This document shows, piece by piece, positions 45,955-54,563 of a stretch of DNA of 64,000 nt; position 1 is the stretch's first letter, and each line of letters opens with the position of its first letter. The position numbers were made by a program, and so were the translations under genes. The DNA lies in the NCBI GenBank assembly GCA_963742725.1, contig CAVUMX010000001.1, positions 1,550,001 to 1,614,000 of the forward strand, written 5' to 3'. This DNA comes from CAVVAL01 sp963742725 (lineage in GTDB: Bacteria > Actinomycetota > Actinomycetes > Mycobacteriales > Cryptosporangiaceae). The notes below the pieces were generated by a model, which ran no database searches, was not told where the DNA came from, and saw nothing but the letters and a program-made list of their open reading frames with translations.

Positions 45955-46305
45955 CTAGTTCCAGAAGGTGGCGACGCCGATGTTGACCAGCGTGAGGCCG
46001 CCGATCGCGTAGAAGTGGCCCTTCGCGACGGAGTCCTTGTTGCGGACGACGATCACCATCGCCGCGATCATCAGCGCGATCAGGCCCTTGACGGCGAGCT
46101 TCGCCGGCTCCGGCTGCTCGTCACGGCCGAGTGGGGCGGCGAGGAAGAACCCGGTGATGAGCTGGGCGACCGCGCCGTAGAGCATCGCGCTGTTGATGCG
46201 GAACTGCGCGGCCAGCACCTGCACCGCGAACCCGCCGAGCAGCAGCGCCACCCCCACGATGTGCAGGTAACGCAGCCCGAGCCGGACGATCTCCAACGCC
46301 TCCAC
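45955..46305 (-). CDS. Small four-helix membrane protein
   Basis: A 116-residue integral membrane protein with about four helices: LGLRYLHIVGVALLLGGFAV, SAMLYGAVAQLITGFFLAAP, AVKGLIALMIAAMVIVVRN and FYAIGGLTLVNIGVATFWN. The start GTG 46305 has GGGAGGGG six bases upstream. It resembles the conserved small membrane protein encoded near SCO4848 orthologues in actinomycetes. Function unknown. The stop abuts the 17/18-bp tandem array. Confidence 0.8.
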   Translation of the reverse strand: MEALEIVRLGLRYLHIVGVALLLGGFAVQVLAAQFRINSAMLYGAVAQLITGFFLAAPLGRDEQPEPAKLAVKGLIALMIAAMVIVVRNKDSVAKGHFYAIGGLTLVNIGVATFWN

Positions 46306-46352
46306 GGCGCCCCTCCCACCTGACGACAACGCGTAGACACTAGCGCACGGGC

Positions 46353-46583
46353 TCAGCCTCGACGGGCGGCGCGCCAACCCTTCACACCGAGTACGCCGAC
46401 GGCCGTGCCGATGGCGAGGGCGGCCACGATCAACACCGCATGAATCCACAAGAAGCTGGTCGGAGTCCCACCCTCGAACGAGCGCGGATCCTCGGCGATC
46501 GCCACCGCGAAGCGCGGCCAGATCACCCAACTCCACACCGCCACGCCGATCAGGAACGCGGACCACCGCCGGGAAATCACCAC
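46353..46583 (-). CDS. SCO4848-family membrane protein
   Basis: A 76-residue protein with two helices: WSAFLIGVAVWSWVIWPRFA and FLWIHAVLIVAALAIGTAVG, and a basic tail KGWRAARRG. The WSWVIWPRF and FLWIHAVL pattern matches the SCO4848 family, conserved in actinobacteria beside D-Ala-D-Ala carboxypeptidases, as here. The start is GTG 46583 or the adjacent GTG 46580; neither has a good ribosome site. Function unknown; the conserved neighbourhood hints at a cell-envelope role. Confidence 0.83.
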   Translation of the reverse strand: MVISRRWSAFLIGVAVWSWVIWPRFAVAIAEDPRSFEGGTPTSFLWIHAVLIVAALAIGTAVGVLGVKGWRAARRG

Positions 46584-46863
46584 GCGACGAGTATGCCGGC
46601 CCACCTCGCCCGCCCACGCCGCGGGCGTGCAGCGGCCGGCGGGCGTGCAGCGGCCGGCGGGCGGGCGGGCGGCGGGGCGTGGCTGGTGCGGTGGGCGGCG
46701 ACTGGCGACGGGCGTGGCCGACGCGGCGGGCGTGGCCGGCGCGCCGGGCGGGCCGACTCGCGCGCACATGCCGCAGACGGCCGTGGCCGGCACGGCGGGC
46801 CGCCTACGGGCTGGCGAGGCGGGCGGCGGCGGACCCCTCCGCGCGGGTTGGACACCGCCGAGT

Positions 46864-46912
46864 TTCGGACTTTTGAGGGTCGCGAGCATCGCTGCACCCT
46901 CAAAAGTCCGAA
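46864..46912. repeat. Dispersed palindromic repeat family A, copy 2
   Basis: Arms identical to copy 1 (TTCGGACTTTTGAGGGT at 46864-46880, complement at 46896-46912), with a different 15-base loop. Here the element lies between divergent genes, so it cannot simply be a terminator. The right arm runs directly into the 23-bp tandem array. Confidence 0.9.
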
Positions 46913-47024
46913 GAACGGCGAGCGCGGTGCCCGAAGAACGGCGAGCGCGGTGCCCGAAGAACGGCGAGCGCGGTGCCCGAAGAACGGCGAGCGCGGTGCC
47001 CGAAGAACGGTGAGCGCGGTGCCT
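46910..47024. repeat. Tandem 23-bp repeat, five copies
   Basis: Head-to-tail units begin at 46910, 46933, 46956, 46979 and 47002. The first four are identical and the fifth differs at two positions (C to T at 47011 and 47024). The first unit starts inside the right arm of the palindrome (GAAGAACGG). The near-identity points to recent expansion or gene-conversion homogenisation. Confidence 0.93.
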
Positions 47025-47130
47025 GGCAGGGCCAGGCGGGCGGCGGTGCGGCGGGGCACCGGGTGGCGAGGATGGGCGGGTTGGGCGGCGTGGCGCGTAC
47101 GTTTTGTGCCTTTTGTTACTAGCGTGACGC

Positions 47131-48423
47131 ATGATGCGTCTGACTACTCATGCCCGCCGGGTCGTGCTGCTCGTGCTCGCGGCCGGATGCGCGCTGAGCG
47201 CGGGCGCGAGCTGGTCCACCCCCGTGAGCAGGCAGGCCGCTCCCGTCGGCGGGCCGCAGCTCGGCAGCGGCGGCACGGTCCAGGGCGCGAACAGCACGCC
47301 GCTCCCGGCGACGGTCACGGCACGAGCGTTCGTCATCGCAGACGCCACGACCGGTGACGTCCTGGCCGCACGGGCGCCGCACGTCCCGCTGCCGCCGGCC
47401 AGCACGCTCAAGACCCTCACGGCGCTGGCAGTTCTCCAGCACGTACCGGTCGACCGCCAGCTCGCCGCCGAGGCGTCGCACGTCGCGGTCGAGTGCACGT
47501 GCGTCGGGATCGAGCCAGGCCGGGTCTACACGGTCGACGCGCTGCTGCACGCAGTCCTGCTCAAGTCCGGGAACGACGCCGCGAACGTCCTGGCCATGGC
47601 CACCGGCGACCACGCCACGACGATCGCCGCCATGAACACGCTCGCCCGCCGGCTCCGCGCGGACGACACCCACGCCGTCACCCCGTCTGGGCTCGATGCG
47701 ACCGGGCAGCAGTCGAGCGCGTACGACCTGGCGCTGATCGTCCGCGCCGGCCTCGCCGACGAGCGGTTCCGCGGCTATTTCGACGCACCGTCGTACACCT
47801 TCGGCCCGGTCGTCGGCGACCAGAAGGTCCTCACCAGCCACAACGCGCTACGCAAGATCGCCTACCCCGGGCAGATCGGCGGCAAGGACGGGTGGACCAC
47901 GCCCGCCCGCCACACGTTCGTCGGTGCGGCCCGGAGGAACGGGCGGACGCTCGTCGTCAGCGTCCTCGGGGCCGACCGGACGTACGGCACGCAGGTCACA
48001 GCCCTTCTGGACTGGGCGTTCGCGCAGCCGGCGACGATCCGTCCGGTCGGCGAACTGGCCCGGCCCCGCACCGACTCCGAGATGAACGGCACCCCGCCAC
48101 CCGCGCCCCACGCCGGCGACAGCACACCGCCGCCCAACGGCAAAGCGCCAGTCACCGAGGAGATCATGGCCGACGAGGAACCCGCCGAGCAGGCGGACGT
48201 CGACCCGCTCGCCGCCGAGCCCGTACCGAGCCCACGCCTGTCACCGGAGCCGACCGACGCCGATCCCGTGCGCGACCTGCCGTACCGCACGCAGGCATCC
48301 CTGTCCCTCGGCGCCGTCCTGTGCACAGGATTCGCGCTCTGGCCCGGACGCCGACCGCAACCCACCCACCCCGCTGGCGCGCCCCGGCCACCACGCCGAG
48401 GCAGACGGCGCCCGGGCGGATAA
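47131..48423 (+). CDS. D-alanyl-D-alanine carboxypeptidase-family protein 1 (variant KDG box)
   Basis: A 430-residue exported PBP5-like (S11) protein. There is a signal peptide (RRVVLLVLAAGCALSAGA), then the S-x-x-K motif in PPASTLKTL and S-G-N in LLKSGNDAANVLA. The third motif, normally KTG, reads GGKDGWTTPARHTF, with Asp in place of Thr. A Pro/Glu-rich stretch (about residues 320-390) leads to a C-terminal membrane helix (SLSLGAVLCTGFALWPG) with a basic tail. It would trim the terminal D-Ala of peptidoglycan, if the altered box allows. The start is ATG 47131 or 47134, with no clear ribosome site. Confidence 0.88.
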   Translation: MMRLTTHARRVVLLVLAAGCALSAGASWSTPVSRQAAPVGGPQLGSGGTVQGANSTPLPATVTARAFVIADATTGDVLAARAPHVPLPPASTLKTLTALAVLQHVPVDRQLAAEASHVAVECTCVGIEPGRVYTVDALLHAVLLKSGNDAANVLAMATGDHATTIAAMNTLARRLRADDTHAVTPSGLDATGQQSSAYDLALIVRAGLADERFRGYFDAPSYTFGPVVGDQKVLTSHNALRKIAYPGQIGGKDGWTTPARHTFVGAARRNGRTLVVSVLGADRTYGTQVTALLDWAFAQPATIRPVGELARPRTDSEMNGTPPPAPHAGDSTPPPNGKAPVTEEIMADEEPAEQADVDPLAAEPVPSPRLSPEPTDADPVRDLPYRTQASLSLGAVLCTGFALWPGRRPQPTHPAGAPRPPRRGRRRPGG

Positions 48424-48449
48424 TTGCGACACACGGTAACCTTTCTGAG

Positions 48450-49844
48450 GTGCCATTCCGCTCTCGACGCCACCTCCCCGCGCCCGAAAAGTTACAGTTC
48501 GTGATCACGGCTGGTCTGCGCCGCGCCGGGACCTTGCTCGCCGTCGCGGCGGTCCTCCTCGCCGCCCTCCCACCCGCTCCCGCCTCCGCCACCGCACCGC
48601 CCCGAGCGGCGGCACCGCAGGCGGCGGGGCCCCAAGCGGCAGCGCCCGGCCTGACGGCCCTCCGCGCAGCAACCCCGCCACTGCCCGGCACGGCAGCGGC
48701 CGCGCCGACGGTGCCGTGCCCGGTCACCAAGGTCGCACCCCTGCCCGGTGCGAAGGCGCTCGCGCCACCCCCGACCCCACCGAAGCGTCCCGAGAACGCG
48801 CCGATTGTCGGCGGCGAGCGCATGGCCAGTTCGGGCCTGGTCGTACCAGCCGCGGCAGCCCGGCCGCCCGCTGTCACCGCCCAGGCGTGGGTGCTCGCCG
48901 ACCTGGACACCGGCGAGATCCTGGCGGCGTGCGCGCCGCACGCGTTCCACCCGCCGGCCAGCACGCAGAAGCTCCTGACCGTCCTCGTCGCGTTGGACAA
49001 GCTCGATCCGAAGCAGACCGTGACCGTGACCCCCGACGACCTCGCCTTCGAACCGGGCAGTTCGGCGGTGGGCCTGGTCAAGGGCGGGAAGTACACCGTC
49101 GAGACGGTGCTGCTGGGCCTGTTGATGGCCTCGGGCAACGACGCGGCGAACGTGCTGGCCCGGCTGGCGGGCGGTCCACAGGGTGTCGCCGGCACGCTCA
49201 AGGCGATGAACGAGGAGGCGCGGCGGCTCGGCGCGCTCGACACGAACGCGGTGACGCCGTCCGGGTTGGACGGTGCCGGCCAGTTCACGTCCGCGTACGA
49301 CCTGGCGTTGATCGCGCGCGCCGACTTCGCCCGCGACGACTTCCGCCGCTACACCGGCACCGAGCGGACGGTCATCCCCGCGCAGCCGCCGAAGTTCAAG
49401 GCGTTCCAGATCCAGAACGACAACCGGCTGCTGACCCAGTACGACGGCGCGATCGGCGGCAAGACCGGCTTCACCGACCTGGCCCGCCACACGTACGTCG
49501 GCGCGGCGGAGCGGAACGGGCGGCGGCTCGTGGTGACGATGCTGAGGGGGGAGAACCGTCCGCAGCGGCTCTGGCAGCAGGGCGGCACGCTCCTGGACTG
49601 GGGCTTCTCGGTGCCGAAGGGCACGGAACCGGTCGGCAGGCTCGTGTCGCCGGGCGAGGACCTGACCCCGGACTCCGACCAGCGCACCGGTCCGGCGCCG
49701 GCCGGCGGCAATTCAGCCGCGGCCCCGGCCGGGAACCGCAAGGGCGTCCTCGACCTCGCCGCGCTCCTGCTCGTCGTCGGCTCGTTCGGCCTCGGCGTCT
49801 GGTGGACGGTCCGCACCGGCCGCCGAAAGCTCGGCCACCGGTAG
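48450..49844 (+). CDS. D-alanyl-D-alanine carboxypeptidase (S11) 2
   Basis: A PBP5-like enzyme of up to 464 residues with all three motifs intact: PPASTQKLL (SxxK), LMASGNDAANVLA (SxN) and GGKTGFTDLARHTYVG (KTG). The N-terminus has a signal sequence (GTLLAVAAVLLAALPPAPAS) and an Ala/Pro-rich spacer. A C-terminal helix (VLDLAALLLVVGSFGLGVWW) anchors it outside the membrane. The start is uncertain: GTG 48450 (used) gives a long n-region, and GTG 48501 gives a more usual signal peptide. Its sequence is clearly related to the preceding gene, so the pair arose by tandem duplication. Confidence 0.9.
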   Translation: MPFRSRRHLPAPEKLQFVITAGLRRAGTLLAVAAVLLAALPPAPASATAPPRAAAPQAAGPQAAAPGLTALRAATPPLPGTAAAAPTVPCPVTKVAPLPGAKALAPPPTPPKRPENAPIVGGERMASSGLVVPAAAARPPAVTAQAWVLADLDTGEILAACAPHAFHPPASTQKLLTVLVALDKLDPKQTVTVTPDDLAFEPGSSAVGLVKGGKYTVETVLLGLLMASGNDAANVLARLAGGPQGVAGTLKAMNEEARRLGALDTNAVTPSGLDGAGQFTSAYDLALIARADFARDDFRRYTGTERTVIPAQPPKFKAFQIQNDNRLLTQYDGAIGGKTGFTDLARHTYVGAAERNGRRLVVTMLRGENRPQRLWQQGGTLLDWGFSVPKGTEPVGRLVSPGEDLTPDSDQRTGPAPAGGNSAAAPAGNRKGVLDLAALLLVVGSFGLGVWWTVRTGRRKLGHR

Positions 49845-49854
49845 GCCCGAAAGC

Positions 49855-50829
49855 TCAGCCGCCGGTAGCAACTCCGCTGCCCTGCGTGGGCGAGTCCACC
49901 ATGCCGCGCCGCGCAGCGTCGTCCCGCAGTCCGGTCCACCGGCTGCTCAGGGCCCGACGTTCGGTGACCTCGCCCCTCTCGCTCGTGGCCGTCAGCGCTG
50001 CGCAGTACAGCAGCAGCTGGTTGAGGAGGTTGAGGAAGACGAGCAGCCCGGCCGCGCTGGCGACCACCGTGTACGCCGGGTTCCGCGTGGTGTGCCCGAG
50101 GAACAGCTGGCTGAACGTCTTGAGCACCTCGAAGCCGACGGCGGCGATGAGCGCCGGCACGATCACCCGGCCGAGCGGCATCCGGAGCCTCGGCAGCCCG
50201 GACAGCAACGCGACGAAGATCCCGACGTCCACCAGGACGCCGACGCCGAACGCCACGACGGCCAGCGCCGCCCGCAACCCGCCGGAGCGCACGCCCAGGT
50301 GTTCAAGCGCCCATCCCGTCCCGGAGTTGATGACGACCGACAGCGCGATCGAGGCGGCGAAGATGAGGCCGAGCGCCAGCAGGACTCCGATGTCGACCAG
50401 CCGGGCGACGATCGCGTGGCCGGGGGTCTCCTCCTTGCCCCACACGACGCGGATCGTGCTCCGGAGCGTGTCCACCCAGCTCAGTCCGGTGACGAGCACG
50501 CCGATGACACCGATGATCCCGGCGGTGTACCGCGCCTCGGCGATGCGGGTGACGTCCAGCGTCGGCAGGTACGCCTCAAGGAACAGGCTCACTTCGGCGG
50601 TGACCGTCGCGTGCCGTCCGACGAGATACCCGAGGACGGCGTACGCGACGATGAGCAGTGGAAACACCGCCAGGAAGCCGTGGTAGGTGACGGCGGCAGC
50701 GAGCCGCCCCGCCCGCACGGAGTCATACCGGACGGCGGCCCGCACAGCGTGGTCGAACCAGCCGTACCGTCGGCGGACGGCCACGAACCCACCGGTGACG
50801 CGTCTCCAGAACCGCCGCAGCCCTTTCAT
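49855..50829 (-). CDS. YihY/BrkB-family membrane protein
   Basis: A 324-residue protein with about six helices in the YihY (formerly RNase BN-labelled) pattern: DSVRAGRLAAAVTYHGFLAV followed by FPLLIVAYAVLGYLVG, TAGIIGVIGVLVTGLSWVDT, and LRMPLGRVIVPALIAAVGFE. No transport or enzymatic motif is visible. Role unknown; a membrane function is all that can be said. Ten bases separate its stop from the convergent carboxypeptidase stop. Confidence 0.92.
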   Translation of the reverse strand: MKGLRRFWRRVTGGFVAVRRRYGWFDHAVRAAVRYDSVRAGRLAAAVTYHGFLAVFPLLIVAYAVLGYLVGRHATVTAEVSLFLEAYLPTLDVTRIAEARYTAGIIGVIGVLVTGLSWVDTLRSTIRVVWGKEETPGHAIVARLVDIGVLLALGLIFAASIALSVVINSGTGWALEHLGVRSGGLRAALAVVAFGVGVLVDVGIFVALLSGLPRLRMPLGRVIVPALIAAVGFEVLKTFSQLFLGHTTRNPAYTVVASAAGLLVFLNLLNQLLLYCAALTATSERGEVTERRALSSRWTGLRDDAARRGMVDSPTQGSGVATGG

Positions 50830-50860
50830 GTCCTGGATAGTTCCCCGGGCCGCGAACCCG

Positions 50861-51400
50861 CTAACGCGGGGCGGGGCCCACCTCGGCGCCGTCGAACGGG
50901 AAGTCCTGCTGCGGCCGCCAGTGCCCGTCGGCGCCGTGCTCGAACAGGGTGAACCCCCAGGCGCGGAACTGGGCGTCGAAACCGGCGAGCCGCTCGTAGC
51001 AGGCGTCGAGCTGGGCCTCCGGCACGTCGTGGGCGACCGTCACGTGCGGGTGGTACGGGAAGTGCAGCTCGCGGACGAGCGGACCGTTACGCACGTCGGC
51101 CTGGAGCATCTCGCACTCGCTGATCCCCCGCGCGACGACGATGAACACGACGGCGGTGAGCGGACGGAACGTGCCGGTGCCGCGCAGGTGCAGGTCGAAC
51201 GCGTGGTGCCGGGCCGCGACCGTCCGCAGGTGCTCCTCGATGCCCGGCAGGTCCGTGCTGTCGATCTCCGTGGGCGGGAGCAGCGTGACGTGCGGCGGCA
51301 CCTGCTCGGCGAGCGGGTCGCCCGCGTCGATCCGGTGCTGGACCAACTCGCTGCCCCACGGTTCGGGGATGCCGATGGCGACGCCGATCGTCCTGCGCAC
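50861..51400 (-). CDS. 2'-5' RNA ligase-family (2H phosphoesterase) protein
   Basis: A 179-residue 2H phosphoesterase with the two H-x-T motifs in VPPHVTLLPPTE (about residue 38) and YHPHVTVAHDVP (about 120), spaced as in bacterial LigT/ThpR. Members act on 2',3'-cyclic phosphates, or ligate 2'-5' in vitro; the cellular substrate is unknown. GTG 51400 lies directly after the trpS stop at 51402, so the two are co-transcribed. Confidence 0.9.
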   Translation of the reverse strand: MRRTIGVAIGIPEPWGSELVQHRIDAGDPLAEQVPPHVTLLPPTEIDSTDLPGIEEHLRTVAARHHAFDLHLRGTGTFRPLTAVVFIVVARGISECEMLQADVRNGPLVRELHFPYHPHVTVAHDVPEAQLDACYERLAGFDAQFRAWGFTLFEHGADGHWRPQQDFPFDGAEVGPAPR

Positions 51401-51401
51401 G

Positions 51402-52427
51402 TCAGTGCCCCGCGACCGGCAGGAAGCCGATCCGGTCGTAGACGGCCGCGAGGGTCGGCTCGGCGACGGCGCGGGCCTTCTCGGCGCCCTTGGCCAGGAT
51501 CCGGGTCAGCTCGCCCTGGTCGGCGAGGTACTCGCTGGTGCGCTGCTGGATCGGCCCGACGAAGTCCACCACGACGGCGGACAGGTCCTTCTTGAGGTCG
51601 CCGTAGCCCTTGCCCTCGTACGCGGCGACCAGGTCGTCGATCGTGCGGCCGGTGAGCGCGGAGTAGATCGTCAGCAGGTTGCTCACGCCTGGCTTGTTCT
51701 CCGGGTCGAACAGGATCTCGCGCCCGGTGTCGGTGACGGCGGAGCGGATCTTCTTACCGCTCTTCGCCGCGTCGTCCAGCAGCTCGATGATGCCGGCCGG
51801 GGACGACGCCGACTTGCTCATCTTCGCCGTCGGGTCCTGCAGGTCGACGATCTTCGCGGTGTCCTTGACGATGTACGGCGCGGGCACGACGAACGTGTCG
51901 CCGAACCGGGTGTTGAACCGCTGCGCGAGGTCGCGGGTGAGTTCGAGGTGCTGCCGCTGGTCCTCGCCGACCGGCACGGCGTCGGCCTGGTAGAGCAGGA
52001 TGTCGGCGGCCTGGAGCACCGGGTACGTGAACAGCCCGACGGACGCGCTGGTGGCGCCGCCCTTCGCGGTCTTGTCCTTGAACTGCGTCATCCGGTTGGC
52101 CTCGCCGAAGCCGGTGATGCAGCTCATGACCCAGCCGAGCTGGGCGTGCTCGGGCACCTGGCTCTGCACGAACAGGGTGGAACGGGCCGGGTCGACGCCG
52201 AGCGCGAGCAGCTGCGCGGCCGACACCAGGGTGCGGCGCCGCAGGACCTCAGGCTCGTGACCTGCGGTGATGGCGTGCAGGTCGACCACGCAGTAGAAGC
52301 AGTCGTGGCTCTCCTGGAGCGCCACCCAGTGCCGGACGGCACCCAGGTAGTTGCCGAAGTGGAACGAGTCGCCGGTCGGCTGAATACCGGAGAGCACCCG
52401 TGGCCGCGAATCACCCATGGCGCGCAT
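51402..52427 (-). CDS. trpS: Tryptophanyl-tRNA synthetase
   Basis: A 341-residue class I aminoacyl-tRNA synthetase that charges tRNA-Trp. The N-terminal GIQPTGDSFHFGNYLGA contains the HIGH-equivalent HFGN, the Rossmann core holds FTYPVLQAADILLYQADAVP and VGEDQRQHLELTRDLAQ, and AKMSKSASSPAG is the KMSKS loop. I chose ATG 52427; ATG 52418 gives an equally typical N-terminus, and GTG 52445 is longer. It is the upstream gene of the pair with the 2H phosphoesterase. Confidence 0.95.
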   Translation of the reverse strand: MRAMGDSRPRVLSGIQPTGDSFHFGNYLGAVRHWVALQESHDCFYCVVDLHAITAGHEPEVLRRRTLVSAAQLLALGVDPARSTLFVQSQVPEHAQLGWVMSCITGFGEANRMTQFKDKTAKGGATSASVGLFTYPVLQAADILLYQADAVPVGEDQRQHLELTRDLAQRFNTRFGDTFVVPAPYIVKDTAKIVDLQDPTAKMSKSASSPAGIIELLDDAAKSGKKIRSAVTDTGREILFDPENKPGVSNLLTIYSALTGRTIDDLVAAYEGKGYGDLKKDLSAVVVDFVGPIQQRTSEYLADQGELTRILAKGAEKARAVAEPTLAAVYDRIGFLPVAGH

Positions 52428-52501
52428 TCTGTCAGGAGCGCGCACGTGCCCGGTCCGGTGGGCGCCCGGAACCTCGCAGCGCCGGCCGGTGTATTCACGA
52501 C

Positions 52502-53632
52502 ATGAACGGGGACATCCTGACGTCAGGGCCGGAACATCGTGCCCGCCGCTGGCCGGCCGCCACGCTGGCCGTGACCATGATCGCCACGCTCGGGTGGGTC
52601 GCGTCCGACGGGCCGGCGGCGCCCAGCACCGTGCCGGCCGCGAAACCGGTCGACGCCACGGACCGCTTCCTGCTCGGCGTCAGCTTCGCGGACGCCCGCC
52701 GGGGGTACGCGCTCGGCGCGCGGTGCCCCGGCGGCATGACGGGCCTGTGCACCTACCAGGTCCGCGTGACGTCCGACGGCGGCCGGTCCTGGCTGGAAAG
52801 GCCTTCACCCCTCACCCCAACCCCCGCAGCGGACGGCGTGTCCGCCGAACTCGAAGCCGTCGGCCCGACGTCCGTAGTGGTCACCGGCCACAGCCGCTGG
52901 TTCAGCACGGACGCCGGCCGCACCTGGCGGAACACGCCGCTGACCTGGGGTTCTCCCGTCGCAGAGGTGCCGTCCGGCGCGACGATCGCGGGATCGTGCC
53001 CGTACGAGGGTCCGTGCCGCGAGCCGCTCGTGACGATCGATCCCGCCACCGGCCAGCACCGTCCCCTGGCGAACCAGCCGCCGATCGGGGCCGTCCACCC
53101 CCACGAGCGGGCCGTCCGTGCCCGGGACGGCAGCCTGTGGGTCAGCGGCGCCCAGGGCGCGACCCGTGTCGTCGCGGTCAGCCGGGACCAGGGCCGGACC
53201 TGGCGGACCGCGCCGCTGAGCACCCCCACGACCCCGTACTTCGGCACCTCGGTCGTCACCCACGACGGCCGTACCGCGTACGCGTTCGGACGTGGCCAGG
53301 TGTCCGATCCCAACGTCAAGAACGGCCTCGTCGAGATCTGGCGCACGGACGACGGGGGCGTGCGCTGGCGCCGGTTGCCGCCCCGGGCCCATCCGAACTC
53401 GGCGCTCGGCTCCGCGCTGCTCCCGGACGGCCGGCTGCTGGTGACGACCGAGGAGTTCGGCCGTTCCAACCACTGGCTGTCCGTCGACGGCGGCCAACGG
53501 TTCCGCCGCGCCGAAGGCCCTGGACTCGGCTGGATCGACGACGTCGGCGGCCGCTACGTCGCGGGCTCCCACGAGGGCACCTGGTACACGTCACGGGACG
53601 GGATCCGGTGGACCCCGCTGATCAGCCCTTAG
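52502..53632 (+). CDS. Secreted BNR/sialidase-like beta-propeller protein
   Basis: A 376-residue protein with one N-terminal helix (AATLAVTMIATLGWVASDG) serving as signal or anchor. Asp-box repeats follow: VTSDGGRSWLE, STDAGRTWRN, SRDQGRTWRT, RTDDGGVRWRR, VDGGQRFRRA and TSRDGIRWTP, as in sialidase/photosystem-assembly-like propellers. No sialidase arginine triad is apparent, so a binding function is likelier. ATG 52502. The 3' end overlaps the convergent permease gene by 11 bases. Confidence 0.82.
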   Translation: MNGDILTSGPEHRARRWPAATLAVTMIATLGWVASDGPAAPSTVPAAKPVDATDRFLLGVSFADARRGYALGARCPGGMTGLCTYQVRVTSDGGRSWLERPSPLTPTPAADGVSAELEAVGPTSVVVTGHSRWFSTDAGRTWRNTPLTWGSPVAEVPSGATIAGSCPYEGPCREPLVTIDPATGQHRPLANQPPIGAVHPHERAVRARDGSLWVSGAQGATRVVAVSRDQGRTWRTAPLSTPTTPYFGTSVVTHDGRTAYAFGRGQVSDPNVKNGLVEIWRTDDGGVRWRRLPPRAHPNSALGSALLPDGRLLVTTEEFGRSNHWLSVDGGQRFRRAEGPGLGWIDDVGGRYVAGSHEGTWYTSRDGIRWTPLISP

Positions 53633-54563
53633 TGCCGCCGAGCGTGAGCCCGCCGATGAACTGCTTCTGAAGGACGAAGTACACGACGAGCGTCGGCAGC
53701 GCGACGAGCATGGCGCCGGCGGCCACCAGGTTGTTGTCGGTGAAGTAGACGCCTTCCAGGTTCGCCAGCGCGGCGGTGATCGGCCGTTTGTCGCCGGAGT
53801 TCATCAGGACGAGCGCCCAGAGGAAGTCGTTGTAGATCCAGGTGAACTCCAGCGTGGCGAGCGCCGCCAGCGCCGGCTTGCACAGCGGCAGGATGACCTG
53901 CCAGAACTGCCGCCACACGGACGCGCCGTCCACGATGGCCGCCTCGGTCAGCTCGCCGGGGAGCGTCTTCATGTAGTTGCTCAGGACGAATGTGCAGAAG
54001 CCGACCTGGAACGCGACGTGGATCGCGATGACGCCCCAGTACGAGTCGTACACGAACTCCGAGCCGGTCATCCGGTCCCAGAGGTTGCTGCCGTCGTTGA
54101 GCCGGTACGGGGTGGGGATCGCGTTGTAGAGCCGGTAGAGCGGCGCCAGCACGATCTGCTGCGGCAACAGGTTGCCGGCCGTGAACAGAACCAGCAGGGC
54201 GACGTTGCCCCGCCACGAGAACCGCGACACCCCGAATGCTACGAACGCGGCGAGGAGCAGGGTGATGATCACGGCCGGGATGGTGACGGCGAGCGTGTTC
54301 GCGTAGTACAGCGGCAGGTCGGCCTGGCTCCACACCGTGCCGTAGTTGTCGAAGTTGAGCGTCTCCGGCGACGAGACGTACCCGCGCTTCTGGGTTTCGG
54401 CGAACGGCCGCAGCGACGTGTAGAACGCCCACAGCAGTGGTGCGAGGAACGACAGGCAGGTCACGACGAGGAACGCGTGCAGGAGGATCCGGACCGGACG
54501 GATCCGACGCTTGGGCGCGGCGCCCGCCCGTCGCACCGCGCGCTCTTCGACGGCGGTCGTCAC
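53622..54563 (-). CDS. Carbohydrate ABC transporter permease (MalG/LacG type)
   Basis: A 313-residue permease with six helices. The MalG-type EAA loop is ELTEAAIVDGASVWRQFWQV then ILPLCKPALA, where the ATPase docks. The N-terminal RILLHAFLVVTCLSFLAPLL is the first helix. GTG 54563 overlaps the stop of the partner permease (GTGA), so the two are coupled. With the next two genes it forms a sugar importer next to beta-galactosidase and Leloir genes. There is no ATPase gene, so the shared MsiK-type ATPase is expected elsewhere. Confidence 0.93.
   Translation of the reverse strand: MTTAVEERAVRRAGAAPKRRIRPVRILLHAFLVVTCLSFLAPLLWAFYTSLRPFAETQKRGYVSSPETLNFDNYGTVWSQADLPLYYANTLAVTIPAVIITLLLAAFVAFGVSRFSWRGNVALLVLFTAGNLLPQQIVLAPLYRLYNAIPTPYRLNDGSNLWDRMTGSEFVYDSYWGVIAIHVAFQVGFCTFVLSNYMKTLPGELTEAAIVDGASVWRQFWQVILPLCKPALAALATLEFTWIYNDFLWALVLMNSGDKRPITAALANLEGVYFTDNNLVAAGAMLVALPTLVVYFVLQKQFIGGLTLGGTKG

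Larger units (their letters stand above)
46584..47130. other. Repeat-rich divergent intergenic region
   Basis: No credible gene in these 547 bases. In order they hold two perfect 18-base copies of GGGCGTGCAGCGGCCGGC (46623-46658), low-complexity G/C runs, the second family A palindrome (46864-46912), and a 5 x 23-bp tandem array (46910-47024). Near the end, an AT-richer stretch (TACGTTTTGTGCCTTTTG, from 47099) probably contains the promoter of the downstream carboxypeptidase gene. Open frames through the arrays are repeat translations, not genes. Confidence 0.75.

Noticed and set aside
46627..47013. Small repetitive protein with a TASAVPEERRARCPKNGERG pattern
   Set aside because: It is the translation of the 23-bp tandem array, in one of several open frames, with no start context.
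46910..47024. Possible CRISPR array
   Set aside because: The 23-base units are directly adjacent with no spacers, and no cas gene is present.
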